A stretch of 64,000 nt of DNA. It comes from Niveispirillum cyanobacteriorum (lineage in GTDB: Bacteria > Pseudomonadota > Alphaproteobacteria > Azospirillales > Azospirillaceae). Position numbers and translations under genes: made by a program. The stretch is taken from positions 1 to 64,000 of the forward strand of contig NZ_CP025615.1 of NCBI RefSeq assembly GCF_002868735.1, given 5' to 3'. Within the stretch, counting starts at the first letter, position 1; the number at the start of each line of letters is the position of its first letter. Shown piece by piece: positions 28,101-43,100 of the stretch. The notes under the pieces were generated by a model, which worked only from the letters and a program-made list of their open reading frames with translations, was not told where the DNA came from and did not search any database.

Positions 28101-31100
28101 TCAGCCGCATTGAGACCACCATCTCCGCTGATCGCCCAGTTCACACTGGTGCTTCCAAAAAGGCTGCCGCTACGGGTGACCTGGAAGCGATAGCTCGTGG
28201 TGCCCGTATCCGCTTCGTCCAAGCTCGTATCGAGTGCTGTGACAGCGATGCGGGCCGGTACAATGGTGCCAACTTGAGCCTGGGCAATTGCCTGGTCCAG
28301 CGCCGTGCCGGTAAAGCCGGCCAGGGCCGTGCTGAGATTGCCATTGGCAGCGCCAGTGCGGATGGCCAGGGTCGCATCACCCTGGGCCACGACCTGGACG
28401 CGTGCCATAGCGGTCAGACGCTCAACGGCGGAGCCGCTGCCATTCTCGGCAGTCTCGACCCGGCTATTGGCCTCACGGATCATCTGGGCCGTACCGGACA
28501 GCAACCCGGCTGCCGGTGAGAGACCCAGGCGGCTGGCCGCGTTGGTGAGAACAGCCTGAACTGTGGCCTGATCGGCGAAGTTAATCACACCACCAGCAGG
28601 CAGCGCGTTGATCGCGTCACCGATAGCCGCTGTGATGGCATTGCCGGCAGCACCCGTGGCGAGCGGGGTTGGTGACAAGCCCGTGAGCAGAGCTGAACCC
28701 TGAACGAGCAGGATCGAGAGCTTATTGGCTTCGCTTTGGGCACCCAGGGCTGCCGCAATTTCACTGGAGGTGGACCCTGACGCCGTAGCCAGATCAATGG
28801 GATCGGTGTTGAACAGGTCAAAGCTAGAGGAAATCCCCAGTGCTGCTTTAACCTTTGTCGCAGCAGCGGTGAAGCCGGCATCGGATGCCGAGAGGCCCGC
28901 CGTACCGACAACCGCCGTCGTAAGCGGATTGATCACAGTGGCGCGAGGCGGAGCTTCATAGACGCCGTCAAAAGTGATGCCCGTGGAGACGTCACGGCCG
29001 CCGACCATGATGTAAGGTCCGCTGCCGCCGCCGATTTCATAATTACCGGCGGCATCGGTAATGACATTCACCTCGCCATCATCCAGAACCCCGTTGCGGT
29101 TCGCATCCGCAAAGACAAGAGCTCCCTGGATGTAACCGTCGATGGTCTTGCCGCGGACGGTATTGACCAGAACATCAGAGAGGTTGAGCGGTCGGCCGGC
29201 ACCATCACGCAAGGCGAACCCGCTGACGGCATTGTTGCCGGCCACATCTTTGACAGTACCGCCAAGTTGGCCGGCGATGGTGATGCCATCCCGGTCAACG
29301 TCACCAGCCTGTACCGTATAGGTGAACGTGAGACTGCTGCTGCCGCTGCCCGAAGCGTAAGTTGCCAGACGGACATTGCTGCCGATCAGCAGCGGTACCG
29401 TCCCACCGCTCGTGACATTGACATTCTCACTGAAGGTTAATGTCACCGAGAGTGTGTCGCCGGGGAAGTAAGAGCCGGGTCCCGGAGGGGTCACGGCGGT
29501 GACACGCGGCGGTGTGCGGTCCTGATCGCGATCAAGAATAGTGGCCGAGGCGGTAGAGGGATCGTTCACACGTGGTGTCAGTGTCAGACCGTTATTGCGC
29601 AGGTTCTCCAGTGCAACCGTGAAGGTTTCATCGCCTTCTGTCAGGCCATCGCCCACTACATCAATGGTAACGATCCTGCTGCTCTCACCTGGCCCCAATG
29701 TGACCGTGCCTGTCGGCAAGGTGGTGCCGGCGAAGTCGGCAGCGCTGATCCCAGCCCCGGCCTCGACACGGAAATCGACCGTGATGGTTCCGGTGGTGGC
29801 GGGATCGGCACCAGCCGTACGATAGATTTCGAAGCTGAAGCGCGTAATGCCATTGCCCAACGGCTCGGCCTGCACCGAGGCGGTGCCAGCGGCATTACGG
29901 ATCCCAATGATCTGCTCTTCGGCGATCAGGACTTCCACCGACCCCAGACGCAGGCTATTGCCGTCACTGATTGTGTAGGTCAGCGAGCCGGCATCACCCA
30001 GGAAGCCGGTATCGACATCGAACTGCAGACGGGTGAGGTCAGCCGGGCTGAGCGTATCCCCCACGGAGACCCGACCACCATCCCCCCGCAGGGTGATGCC
30101 GTTGCTGGGGAGCCCCGTGATGGTGATGGTCAACGGATCACCGTCGGGATCGCTCGGCTGGTCGATCGACAGGCCCACTGCATCGGCATTGCGGGCAATG
30201 ATCACCTGCTTAGGCGGCTCCGTGACGGGTTCGTTATTGAGCCCGGTGATGGTGAGATTAACAGTGCCTGTGCTGGAGAGCCCTGCCTTGTCGGTAACAG
30301 TATATGTGAAGCTGTCGGTTCCGGTCTGGCCGTTATTGAGGCGTCCGTATACACCATTGGGGTCATAGCTGTAGGAGCCGTCGGCATTGACCGTCAGCTT
30401 GGCACCAGAGGCAAGGGTAATGGCGGTACCGATGGCATCGCTACCATTCACCGCCGTAACGCGCAGCACATCGCCAATGTCGGCATCGGTGTCATTGGTT
30501 AGAACATTGCCACCCAGCACATCGATCTCACGGACCGTACCGCTGTCGTTATTGGCGACCGGGGCCGTGTTGGAAGCGGCAACCGCCAGGCTGACGGTCA
30601 AACTACTCGCAAGGCCACCACTATCGGTGGCCGTGATGGTCACGGTCTGGTTGCCAACATCGGTCGGTGTCGGGGTTCCCGACAGAGCTCCTGTTGCCGG
30701 GTCAATGACAAGCCAGGAAGGACCAGACACGCTATAGATCAGACGATCCGTGCCACCGGGCACAATGTCAGGATCGCTGAACGCGCCATTCGGCAAGCTG
30801 AGAGTGAAGGCCTGACCCTGAACAGCACGGGCATCGAGAGCCGATACGGTGGCAATAGGCGCATCATTGACGCCGGTGGCCGTGTAGCTGACCGTGCGTG
30901 TGAGGTTGATGCCGTTGGATCCTGTGATCGTCAGCGTAATTTCGGCGGTCCCAAAGCCATTCGCCACCGGCAGAAGACGCAATGTGGGCGCCCCATTCAC
31001 GATCTCAACGCTTGCGACCGCCAGACCCGGGTTGCTGCTGGAGGCTGTAATGGACAGCTGGCTGACAGGAATGTCAGGGCTGGTCAGTGGCAGGGGAATC

Positions 31101-34100
31101 GAAATCGGATCACTATCCTCGGTAACGCTGATGGCCGACAGTTCTCCCAGAGTAGGCGGTGTGGGGACCAGCGTCAGGCTTAACGGGTTCGACAGGATCA
31201 CCCCGCCGCCGTTGGGCTGTGTCACCTGTAGCTGCAAGGTGCGATTGCCGAAACCATCATAGGGACGGTCCAGCGTCACGGCTTGCACCTGACCCGTGCC
31301 GATCCCAACCGACACGAAGCCGCGACCGTCACCCCAATCGACCGCCAACTGGCTGCCCGGCGGTCCACTGATCTGGACGGTTGGCTGACGATTGCTGGTA
31401 ATGCCATCACCGGGCGTGCCGGTATCAGAGCCTGGATCCAATGCCAGGCTGATATTATCGGGGATTAGATTCAGCAGCGCGGTTGCCGTCACAGGCGAGG
31501 ATTTGTTCCCAGCCGCATCCTCAAGCTGGACCGTGACAGTCAGCGTTCCATCATTCAGGCCCTTGAGGTCAGGCAGCCCGATACTGGAACCATTGCTGAG
31601 CGTTCCCGTTCCTGTGACTGGTGTCCCCCCAGCCGCAGAGGTGATCGTGTAGCTATACTTGGTGCCGGGCTCGCTGCTGCTCAGCGTCAGGCTCGCACCT
31701 TGTGCCGCAATAATGGTCGCATCACTGAAGCTCACACTACCCGTCGGTGGGGTCCGGTCAAGCGTAGTGGTGGCAGCCAGAGGGCTCGTGCTTTTGTTAC
31801 CGGCTTTGTCGGTCTGGTCTAGGCTGACAGTGAGGATGCCATCGCCTAGCGCAGAAACGTCGGCCAGGGTGATAGTGCCGCTATCGGATGCCCAAGTGCC
31901 ACTGCCCGTGACGGATCCACCACTCGATGACGTGACGGTATAGGTGTAGGTGTCCCCAGCCTTGACACCGGAGAAGCTCAGGCTGGTGCCTTTGGCGTCG
32001 GTGGCGCTCAGCAGATTGTCAGCAATGCTGATCGTGCCGGTCGGCGGGGTCTTGTCGAGCGTAGTGGTGGTGGTGACGGGGCTGGCACTCTTGTTGCCGG
32101 CCTTATCAGTTTGGTCCAGGCTGACAGTGAGGGTGCCATCGCCCAGCCCAGAAACATCGGCCAGGGTGATGGTACCGCTGTCGGACGCCCAAGTGCCGCT
32201 GCCGGTGACGGATCCACCGCCCGATGAAGTGACGGTGTAGGTGTAGGCATCCCCGGCCTTGACGCCGGAGAAGCTCAGGCTGGTGCCCTTGGCTTCTGTC
32301 GCGTTCAGTTGGCTGTCAACGATGCTGATCGTGCCGGTGGGCGGGGTCTTGTCGAGGGTGGTGGTCGTGGTGACGGGGCTGGCACTCTTGTTGCCGGCCT
32401 TGTCGGTCTGGTCCAGGCTGACAGTGAGGGTGCCATCGCCCAGCCCAGAAACATCGGCCAAGGTGATGGTGCCGCTGTCAGAGGCCCAGGTGCCGGTGCC
32501 GGTGACGGATCCACCGCCCGATGACGTGACGGTATAGGTATAGGTGTCACCGGCCTTGACGCCTGAGAAGGCCAAGCTGGTGCCCTTGGCGTCGGTGGCG
32601 TTCAGCAGATTGTCAGCAATGCTGATCGTGCCGGTGGGCGGGGTCTTGTCGAGCGTAGTGGTGGTGGTGACGGGGCTGGCACTCTTGTTGCCGGCCTTGT
32701 CGGTCTGGTCCAGGCTGACAGTGAGGGTGCCATCGCCCAGAGCAGAAACATCGGCCAGGGTAATGGTGCCGCTGTCGGACGCCCAGGTGCCACTGCCTGT
32801 GACCGATCCGCCACCCGATGAGGTGACGGTGTAGGTGTAGGCGTCACCGGCCTTGGCGCCAGAGAAGGCCAGGCTGGTGCCCTTGGCCTCCGTTGCGTTC
32901 AAGAGAGTGTCAGCGATGCTGATCGTGCCGGCCGGCGGTGTAGCGTCCAGGACACTGGTTGCCGTGGCGGCTGTCCCCACATTGTTGGCCTTGTCGGTCA
33001 GCGTTACCGAAAGCGACAGAGTTCCGTCCTTGAGGCCGCTGATATCGCCGACACTGACGGTCTGCGTCGCGGACGTCACTGCCCCCGTCCCGGTGACTGA
33101 TCCGCCACCGGTGCTGGTGAGTGTATAATTGTATGTCGTGCCAACCTCAGCAGCCGTGAAATTCATGGTAAGCGCACTGCGCTCGGCGGCATTCACAAGA
33201 TCATCGGACAGGCTGACCCCATAGCCCGTCGGGGCCAGATCGTCAGTAACCGTGATGGTGAAACTGACTGTCGGCGTATTGGGCGGGCTACCACCGTCAT
33301 TGGCGGTGATTCCCAAATTATAAGTCCCAGCCAAAATCTGTCCCTGCGTCACCAAGCTCTTGCCACTGATCGTGAAGAACCCGGCACTATTCCCGCTGGA
33401 GATCGTGTAGGTTTCGTCACCTGTCCCATCGATGTCATCCAGGGTAAAGGTCCCAACCGTCCCGCCGGCAAGGGCCGCTTTCTGACCGATCTGTGTGTTG
33501 GAAAGCCCCAAGAAGGTCGGAGCGTCATTGACGCTCGTGACCGTCACCGTTGTGGTGCCCGTCGTGGATTTAGTGCCACCACCACCAGCAAACCCATCAT
33601 TCAACGTGGTGACCAGAACCACTGATGGGCTGGGAGTGTTCGAATTGTTCTCATAGGTAATAGACCGTAGCAGCTCCTGGACCAGCGCCCTCGTGGCGTC
33701 TCCGTTACCGCTGAAAGATAGGCTCAGTTCACCACCGCTGTTCTTGGTCACGGTGCCAATGGTATTGCCATTGACCACGATGTTGCCACCCACCGTGAAC
33801 GCGCTGACAGTGCCACTTGCTCCGAACAAATCCTGGCTGTTGGCGCCCCCCTGGCGGGTAATGGTCAGGCTGCCATTGTTGAAATAGCCGTTATCACCAA
33901 CCTCCTCATCACTCACAGTCGCCGTCGAATTGATGACAACGCCAGTCCCATTTTCCGTATAATTAATCTTATTATCGAAGTTCCCCAGCACTGGTGCATC
34001 ATTCAGACGATTGTAAGTGATACCCAGCGTTTGGCCGGCCAGGACGACATTATCCTTATCCGTCACACTCAGTGTGATGCTGTCATCAAACTCCGTGCCG

Positions 34101-37100
34101 CCATGCTTATATTTGATCTTGTTGTCATTAATGTCGGCCTGGGTGAAGGTCGCGTTGAGGGCAAGGGTTTCGCCATCATCAATGACCCCGTCGCCATCCG
34201 CATCCTTGAACAGCGTCCCCTTGGTCGGTGCGGTCGTCAGCTTGTAGACAAGTTGGGACGTTGTCGAGCCTTCCGGGTCGCTGGCAGAAAGGTTGCTGCT
34301 CCCAATCGTAATCAACGCACCTTCATCAACGGTGGCGCCGCTCTTTGTCAGCGCCGGTGGCCGGTTGCCCAGCACCGCGATGTCATTCCCGCTGTCGCCC
34401 GCCATGTTCAGCAGGTAGGTATCGTTGAGGACAGCATTTGTCACCAGGGTCGTACTGCTGTTGGAAACAGCGTCGGACCCGTCATTCTTGATCAGCGTGA
34501 TGGTATTGTTGCCCAGCGAATAGCTGTTCAGCGCAGTCACAGTGATTGCAGCATCTGCACCAACGGTCACGGTGCCATCGGCAACGTTGATCTGGTCGAA
34601 ATCCGTACCGGCCGTCGTCTTGCCCTTGACCTGGAACGCCGCCGTGCCGTTCAAGGTCAGGTTGCCGTTGTTCAGGGTGAAGGTACCGACACCGTCATTG
34701 TCGGTGCTGAGGGAGCCGGGGGCGAGTGTGCCGCCCTTATCCACCGTGACATCACCGACAAAAACCGTCCCCTTGCCGCCCAGCGTAGCGCCGGATGCAA
34801 CCTTCACATCCGCCTCAATCTGCCCATCAATCAGCAAAGTGCCGGCATTAACATTTGTCAGGCCCGTATAGGTGCTGGTCCCCGTCAGGATCAGCGTACC
34901 CGTTCCCGTCTTGGTCAAGTCTGTGCTGCCAGAGATCACACCGGACAGGGTGAGGGTATTTGCGTTATTGACCGTGCCCCCGCCAGTGCCGAGCTCAATC
35001 GCGTTGCTCAGCGTGACGTTGCTGCCAGTGACAGCCAGAGTGCCGCCATTCAGCTTGATCTGCCCGCTACCAATGTTGCTGGCATCGGTAATGGAGAAGG
35101 TGCCCGTATGGTTAGCGGCAGTGATCAAGCCGCCGGTCCAGTTGCTGGCGGTTCCGGACAGTTTGATCGTCCCGTTCCATGCATTGGTCAGCGTATAGCT
35201 GTTGCCGCCCGCGCTGATGCCGCCAGAGAATTCCAGCGTGTTGTTGCCCGGATCTACCAATGTGTTGCCGGTCAGGGTTACCGCACCGCTGAAGGTGATG
35301 GGACCTGACGCAAATCCAGCTTGGATCGCGCCATAGCCGACCCCAACACCCTGCATGACGACGTTGTTGGCGATGGTGACAGCATAGTTAAAATCAAGAT
35401 GCGCACCATCACTGATGGTCAGCGTGCCATAGGCATTGCCATTCCCGGAATCGGGGCCACCCAGCGTAGCCGTGGCGCTATTGATGACAATGGAGCCTTC
35501 ACTGATCGTGGTGTTACCTGTGTAGGTATTGGCTGCATTGAAGCTCAGGCCGCCGGTGCCGGTTTTCACCAACGATCCGCTGCCGCTGACCACGCCACTC
35601 CAGGTGGCATAGGTGGAAGCACCCACCTCGATCGTGCTGTTGCTGGCCAGGACAATAGCGTTGGTGCCTGTCATGCCCGCGGTCACCCGCAGCGTTCCAC
35701 CACTCATGGTCAGGGTGCCAGAACCCAGATGCGAGGCATTGGAAATGCTGAGCTTGCCGTCAGAAACGGTGGTCCCGCCGCTATAGGTGTTGCTGCCGCT
35801 GCCAGCACTCAGAACCAGGGTGCCACTACCGGTCTTGGCCAGGCCACCGCTGCCTGTGATGGCCCCCGACAGGGTCAGTTGATTGTTGTTGGTGGCAATG
35901 GTCGCATTGCCATTCAGGATCAGACTGTTGCCCAGCGTGATGGTACCAGCCGTCCCCAGGGTGGGGAGTTGCAGGGTGCTGCCGCTAGCCAGAGTAATCG
36001 AGCCGGTATTGGCCTGCCCGGCAGCAATGGCGCTGCTACCGATCTGTAAGGTCCCTTTGCTGACAAGGATATTGCCTGCAAAAGTGGAGGAATTGCTGCT
36101 GTTGGTAAGTGCTACCGCATTGCTGTCAGCGGTATTGGCGATGGTCAGGGTTGTGCCCGCCGCCGACGTAATCTGGCCGGACAGGGTATAGCTATTCCCG
36201 CTATTGCCCAATGTGCCGCCGTTGCTGCCAATGCTCAGCGCATTATCGATGGTCGTGTTGCTCGTGACCGACAGCGCACCGCCATTCAGGGTGACGGTAC
36301 CAGCCAGCAGATTGGCATCGGACGCAACCGAGACCGTCCCGCCCTGCAGGGTCATGGTGCCGGTACCCGTCTGTGTCCCCGACAAGACCAATGTACCAGC
36401 CCCGGTCTTAACCAGATTGCCAGCCCCGGCAAAGGCGCTGCTGATGGTGGCTTTGTCGCCGCTGCCATTTGTAATGGTCAGGGAGTTTCCGGTCCCAATG
36501 GTCATGGTGCTGCCGGCGATAGTCAGCTCATTGGCTCCATCCAGGTCCAGCGTATCGCCAGCACCGGCGGTCACCCCACTCGCAAGTGTAATGTTCGACT
36601 TGTCGGCCAACACCACCTTGATGGTGTCCACCCCTGTCTGTGTCACACCCCGCGCCAAAGCCTCGCGTAGCGAGAAGCCGTCCTTCCCGTCGCCATCGGC
36701 ATCATCGCTTGTATTATCCACGTAAATCGTGCTGCTGGTCACGGTGACGTCACGCGACGTCGCACCATTACCAGCGTCCGTAGCCGTGAAACGGATAATG
36801 GCATCGCCATAGGGCGTGTCATTGCTGTAACCGATAGACCGGACAAGCGCCTGTACCCGCGCATCCGTGCCATTGGCGTCAAAGGTAAAGCTCAACGTGC
36901 CGGTGGCACTGGTATAGGTCCAGGTGCCAAACTGTGTCGCCCCGTCGGACACCGTACCGTTGCTGTTGGCCCCCTTAGCAATGCTGCCCGTGAAGCTCAA
37001 CCCCGAACCCGTCAGCAGGCTGAACACATCATTGGCATTACCATCCGCTGTGCCCGTCCCGGTCACGCGGTTGATCGTCAGGCTACCGCCATTCCAGGCA

Positions 37101-40100
37101 TCCTCCGGATCATCAAGCGTCGCACCTGTCGTCGCCAGCCCATTCGCCGCATCGGCAAGGGTCACCGTATTGCCGGTCCCGGCATCGCTGCCATTCAGAT
37201 CCAAATCAGGCGGACGGTTGCCCAGAATCGTGATGTCGTTACCAGTGTCACCAGCCAGGTTCAGAAGGTAGGCGCCGCTGACGGTAACATTCGATGCCAG
37301 CGCCGTGCTGTTATCAGTGACCGCATCCGAACCATCATTGGCAATCAGCGTGATGGTGTTGTTGCCCAGCGAATAGCTGTTCAGCGCCGTTACAGTCATC
37401 GTGCTGTTGGTGCCAAGCTCTACAGCACCTAGAACCACGATCTGATCGAAATCCGTCCCAGCCGTGTCTTTGCCCTTGATCTCGAAAGCCGCTGTACCGG
37501 CCAGAGAGAGATTACCGTTGATGGTCAGCTTGCCAATACCATCGTTGGTCCCGGCAACACCGGGATTGATGGTACCAATGACGGTCATGGTGTTTGTTGA
37601 GTTGGTGGCAAAGATGCTGCCCGTGCCCCCAATCGTGCCGCCGGTATTCACCGTCACGCCACTGGTCGCACCCAGCGATCCGTTGACGATCAGGGTCCCG
37701 CCATTGCTCACAGAGGTAGCCCCCGCGAAGGCGTTGGTCCCAGACAGGACCAGGGTCCCGGCGCTCACTCCCAAATCGCCTGTCGCGGTATTGTTCCCCG
37801 ACAGGATCATGGTTCCTGCACCGGTCTTGCTGATACCAGAATTATTTCCACTGATGACGCCGGAGACGGTGAGAGTGCCCGAGGTCACCGCATAAACTGT
37901 ATCCGCCGTCAAGGCTATGGTGCCGCTGATCGTTCCCGAGGTCCCCGCAAACCGGATGGCCCCGGTGTTTGAGCTACCAAGACCGCCGACCGTCAGGTTC
38001 TCCGCCAGCGTCACACCGTCGCCGACCCCCAGGCTGGCACCACTGCTGACCGTGGTGCCAGCCGTCGTGCTGCCCAGGGCGTTGTTGTGATTGGCAAGCA
38101 GGTAACCGACCGATACCGTGGTGGTGCCGGTATAGGTATTGTTGCCGTCCAGTCGTAGAGTGCCGCCACCGGCCTTGGCCAGATTGCCGCTGCCGCTGAC
38201 CACACCGCTGATCACCAGGGTACCGGAGCCGTTGGTTGTACTGATCGTGGGGTTGGCGGCCAGGGCCACCGCACCCGACAGGGTTGCCGTACCGCTGGTC
38301 GTGTAGGACAGCGTCCCCGACAGGCTGATATCTTCGGCAATCGTAACCGCACTGCCGATCGCCAATGTGGCACCGCTGGCGACGCTGGTGCCGGAAGTGC
38401 TGCCGCTGGCCCCCAGCGCGTTGGCACTGGATGCCGTCAGCGTACCGGCATTGACCGTTGTCGTCCCGGTATAGCTGTTGTTGCCCGACAGGGTGAAGGT
38501 CCCTGCACCCTCCTTACGGATGCCACCACCGGTGCCCGAGATCGTCCCGCCGAATGTGGTACTGGCCCCCCCCCCACCCGTCGTCAGTGTGTACGAACCC
38601 AGAGTGACGGCAGCGCTGTTATTACTACTGGTCAGCGCCTTGATCGTATTGTCTTCTGTCAGGGCCAGGGTGGCCCCTGCCTCGACAGTCACCCCTGAAC
38701 TGGTCGACAGGGTGCTGCCGCTCTGGCTAAGCGTCAGGGTTCCGCCAGACACCTTGGTTGCACCCGTAAAAGTATTAGTCTCCGTCAGGGTCAGGTTGCC
38801 GCTGCCAGTCTTGGTAAAGCCACCCGCCCCACCGATCACCCCGCCAAACGTTGTGTTGGTAGATGAGCTGACAGTCAGGGTTTGGCCGCTGCTGATCGAA
38901 ATCTCTGTCGTAGCCGTACTGGACCCGGAAATGGCACCGATGGCTTCACTGTCCGAAACCGTCAGGGCACCAGAGCCGGAGAAGGTAATCGCCGAGCCAT
39001 TGCCGATGGCGTTGCCACCAGACACGGCCAGCGTGCCCGCGGTTAGGTCCCAGTCGCCGGAATGGCTGTTGCTCGTGTTGGAGACAGTAAGCGTCCCCGC
39101 CCCCGCCTTGATGATCTTACCGCTGCCGGACAGCCCGCCCGACAGGGTGACGGAACCTGAATTGGAGATCGTGGACGTGCTAGCAACCGCGATATTGTTT
39201 CCAATCGTCGTCGCAGTACCCGTGTCCAGCGTACCTCCATCCAGCGTCACTGAGCCCAAGCCAAGGCTGTAGTCATTTGACGTGGCGGAAACTGTACCCT
39301 CTTTGATGGTCAGTGTACTGTCCCAATCGCCATTATCGGCCGACAATGTCAACTTGCCATCACCGGTCTTGACCAAGGCTCCGCTGCCTTGGAGTTTGCC
39401 GGTCAGGGTTAAATGTCCGCTGCCGGTCTGGTTAATGGTAGCAGTTGTATTCTCGTCACTGATGACAATATTATTATCAATGGTAATAACGCTGGTGGTG
39501 GTGGTAAAGACAGCACCATTACTGAGGTTCACCTCACCACCGCCAAGGTTGTTGTCGGAGCTGACTTGCAGCGTCCCGGCGGTGGCGGTGATTTTATTCA
39601 GGCCAGTGTTACTATCATTGTTGGTACCACCAAGCTCCAAGGTGCCAGCACCGGTCTTCTCAAGTGTGGACACATCCGAACCGTTATCGGCCAAATTAGA
39701 ATTGATGATCAGCCGGTCGCCGGCCGCGACATTCACACCAAAGTTAGTGCCCAGGGTCAGTTGCTGGCCCGTAATGGTCAGGGTGCGGGCGTCCGTATCA
39801 CTATCCATCAGCAGGGTCACACCGCTGCGGACCGGATACGCACCACCTAGGGTAATGGTACCCTGCAGATTGCTGGCAAATCGGATCGTGACGGCTGTCG
39901 CGCCATCGCTGATAGCGGCGTCCGCATGATACAGCGCCTCGCGCAAGTCGAGGCCGCCGCCATCGACAATATTCTGCGAGACAGTACCTGCGGGGCTCGA
40001 ACTATCAATAGCCGTCACCGTTACGATCAGGTCATTGGTGACGGTGATGCTCAACTGCTTCGCAAAGGTCGCATTCCCGCTATCCGTCGCCTGCACCCGG

Positions 40101-43100
40101 ATGCTGTACGTTCCGACGCTCAGGGCATCATTGCCCACACTTAGCTCACCGTTACTGATCGTGAACTTGGCATTGTCGGTATCGCCCGTCCCACTGACCA
40201 ACGTGAAACTATGGGTGTCGCCCATATCGACATCGGTTGCGGTCAGGGTACCGACGGTGGAATTGGTACCGCTCAGGATGCTGACGCTGTTGTTCGACAG
40301 GGTAATGCCGGTGGGCGCATCGTTGACAGCGGTGATGGTAACGGTGCTCGCAACGGAGAGGCTGGTTGTGTCCACCCCGCTATTGCTGGTGCCGCCACTA
40401 TCCTTGACAGAGGTCAAGGTAACGGTGCGTGTGCTGCCGCTAGGGCTTTCGCTGCTGTTCTTGTAAGACAGCGCGTTGATATAGCCCGCCCAGTTCGCCG
40501 TGCTTGCCGTCTTGCTCAGGGTCACAGTAGCGGTGCTGCCCGAGACCGTAATCGCATAGCCGATACTGCTGCTGGTGGTGGTGCCGGTGGTGCCATTGGT
40601 CAGGGCTATCTCCTGACCGTCTAGGGTCAGGATCTCGCTGCTGCCATTCGCTAGGTTGGCGACGGTCAGGACCGTCTGGACGATGCTGTCCGCCGCCTCC
40701 ACTGTGCCAAATGTAGCCCCGCTGAATAGGGTGACCGCGGCTTGATTCTCCGTATAGGTGGGATTGGCCGCTGTGGCAGTCAGGGTTGGTGCGTCATTGA
40801 CACCTACCACTGTCACGGTGGAACTGATCAGCGCGCCTGTAGTGGTATCCTGGCCGCTGTTGGCTGTACCACCATCATCTTTGATGGAGGTGATGGTCAC
40901 TACCCGATTGCTGCCGGTGGTCGGCTCCTGACTGCCGTTATAATAGCGGAACCCGGCCAGATAGGTATTCCAGTTTGCTACAGTCGCCGTCTTGGTCAGC
41001 GTGACAGTCGCCGTAGTGCCAGTCACGCTGACGGAATAGCCGATACTGGCGGTGCCGGTGGTGCCTGTTGTCCCATCGACCAGGGAAATATGGGTCTGGT
41101 CGATGCCCACTGTATCGAGATTGCCATCGGCGATGTTCGTTACGGTAAACTTGATCTCAGTGATGTTTTGCCCGGTCTCAGTCGACAGGGTCAGGCCAGT
41201 AAACAGGTCACTGCCCTGCGCTGCTCCTTCCGTGAAGGTCGGATTGGCTCCGGCACCCGCGCTGATGGTCGGCGCATCATTGACGGCAGTGACGGCAATC
41301 GTGCGGGTGGCGGCGGAACTGGCATTACCCGCCCCATCGGTCAGGGTAAAGCTGACCGTGCGGTTCGCCGTCCCCGGATTATCGGAGGTGTTGTCGTAAC
41401 GGATGGCAGCGATAGTGTCCTGAATATTCTGGGCCGTCGCCGTGCTGAGGAAACTGATCGTCCAGCTTGAGCCGTTCGTGACATTGTCTTCCGTCACCGT
41501 GCCGATATTGGTGGTGCCGGAGCGCAGATCGGTGCCGCTGATGTTGATACCGGTGTTGGTGCCGGTGGGCAGGGACAGACGGTCCGCTGCCTCGTTATTG
41601 GTGGTAATCTGCACGGCCAGCGAGGCCCCGCCGGGCGACAGGGTCTCCGTCAACGTGGCCGAACCGGCGATGGCCGAGGCGGTGCCGTTTTCGGTATAGG
41701 AGAAGGCTGTGCCATTGGGGATCGTCACCGTCGGCGCGGTCGTGTCGATGGTGATTGTCAGCCCAGAAGACGCCGCCGAGACATTGCCCGCCGCATCAGT
41801 CGCCTTGACGATGATCGTGTGGGTGCCTTCGGAGAGCGCGGAAGCGGTGATCTGTGCCTTACCCGAACCGTTGGCCGTCAGGGTACCTATCACCGTCGTG
41901 CCGTCAGTGTCATAAAGCGTCAGCGACGCGTTGGCCTCGGTGGAAATGTTGAAGGTCGGTGTGGTGTCGTTGGTGATGTTGTCAGAGCTGGAGGAACCGC
42001 TGTCAGTGCCAGCCGTCATGTCCGGCGTAGACGGCGCATTGGGGGCGGTGGTGTCGATGATGATCGCCTTATTCGCGCCTAGCGAATTGGTGGCACCAGG
42101 GGTGGCCAGCGTTAGCAGTGCCGTCGCCCCGCCGCTGGTGGCGACAATGGTGCCTCCGTTCAACGCCAACGCCGAAGTGGAGATATAATCCAGATCGGCC
42201 GAGGTATCGCCCGCCTGCACTGTATAGGTGAAGGTCAGGGTGCTGGAGCCGGAACCGCTGGCATAGTTCACGACACGATCCGTCGTGCCGGTCTCCAGGG
42301 TCAGTTGCGGCGTACCGGTCACCGTCACCGCCTCGCTGAACGTCACCTGAATCGAGACGGTGTCACCCGCATTGTAGGAACCGTCATTGGTGGAGGAGGT
42401 GACACCGGTGACGGTGGGGCCGGCGGGAACGGATGCCGTTCGGAAGCTGATACCAGTCGAATCGCGCATCGCCACCGACGTGGCATTGTTCGTACCGCCA
42501 TCAACACTGGCCGTAAAAGCACCCGCATCCACCTCGATATAGATATTGGTGTCGGCGGGCAAATCGGACGGGTCGATGGTGACGCGGCTGCCGGAAACCG
42601 TGACCGACGATCCAGCGACGTCGATGGTCTGGATCAGGCTGTTGGTGGTGGCGTTATAAATGTGGACATTGCCGGTGCCCTTGCCGATGGTGGAGCCGAA
42701 ATCCAGAACAATGTTGGTGCCCACGGCCACGTTGACGGCACCGTCCAAGGGACGTGATTGGCCAATGAATTGGAACTGGGTGGCACCATATTCGTAGGCG
42801 CCAGCATCCGGATTGCCGACATTGCGCAGGAAGCCGCGCTGGTCGGTGGTGGGCGCGCCTGTGCTGGTGCCGAGATTGGTCGCGCTGCTGCTGGAGCCGA
42901 TGGCCCTGGTCTGCGTCGGACCGCCGCTCGCCGCGACTCCGGACAGGCCTGGCGCTGTGGTCGTATTGCCTGTTGCTGTGTCAGCGCCCTGCACCACACC
43001 GACGACGTTATTTGTCACGATCGCCGTCTGGACGGCATCGAGAGTACCTGACAGAAGGTCATCAAAACGCAAAACTACGTCAGTACTGGAAGTGCCATAG

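Noticed and set aside
34600-39700. Regularly spaced similar sequences that might be a CRISPR or tandem array
   Set aside because: They are diverged coding repeats of a beta-strand module in frame with the adhesin, with no constant repeat and unique spacer pattern.
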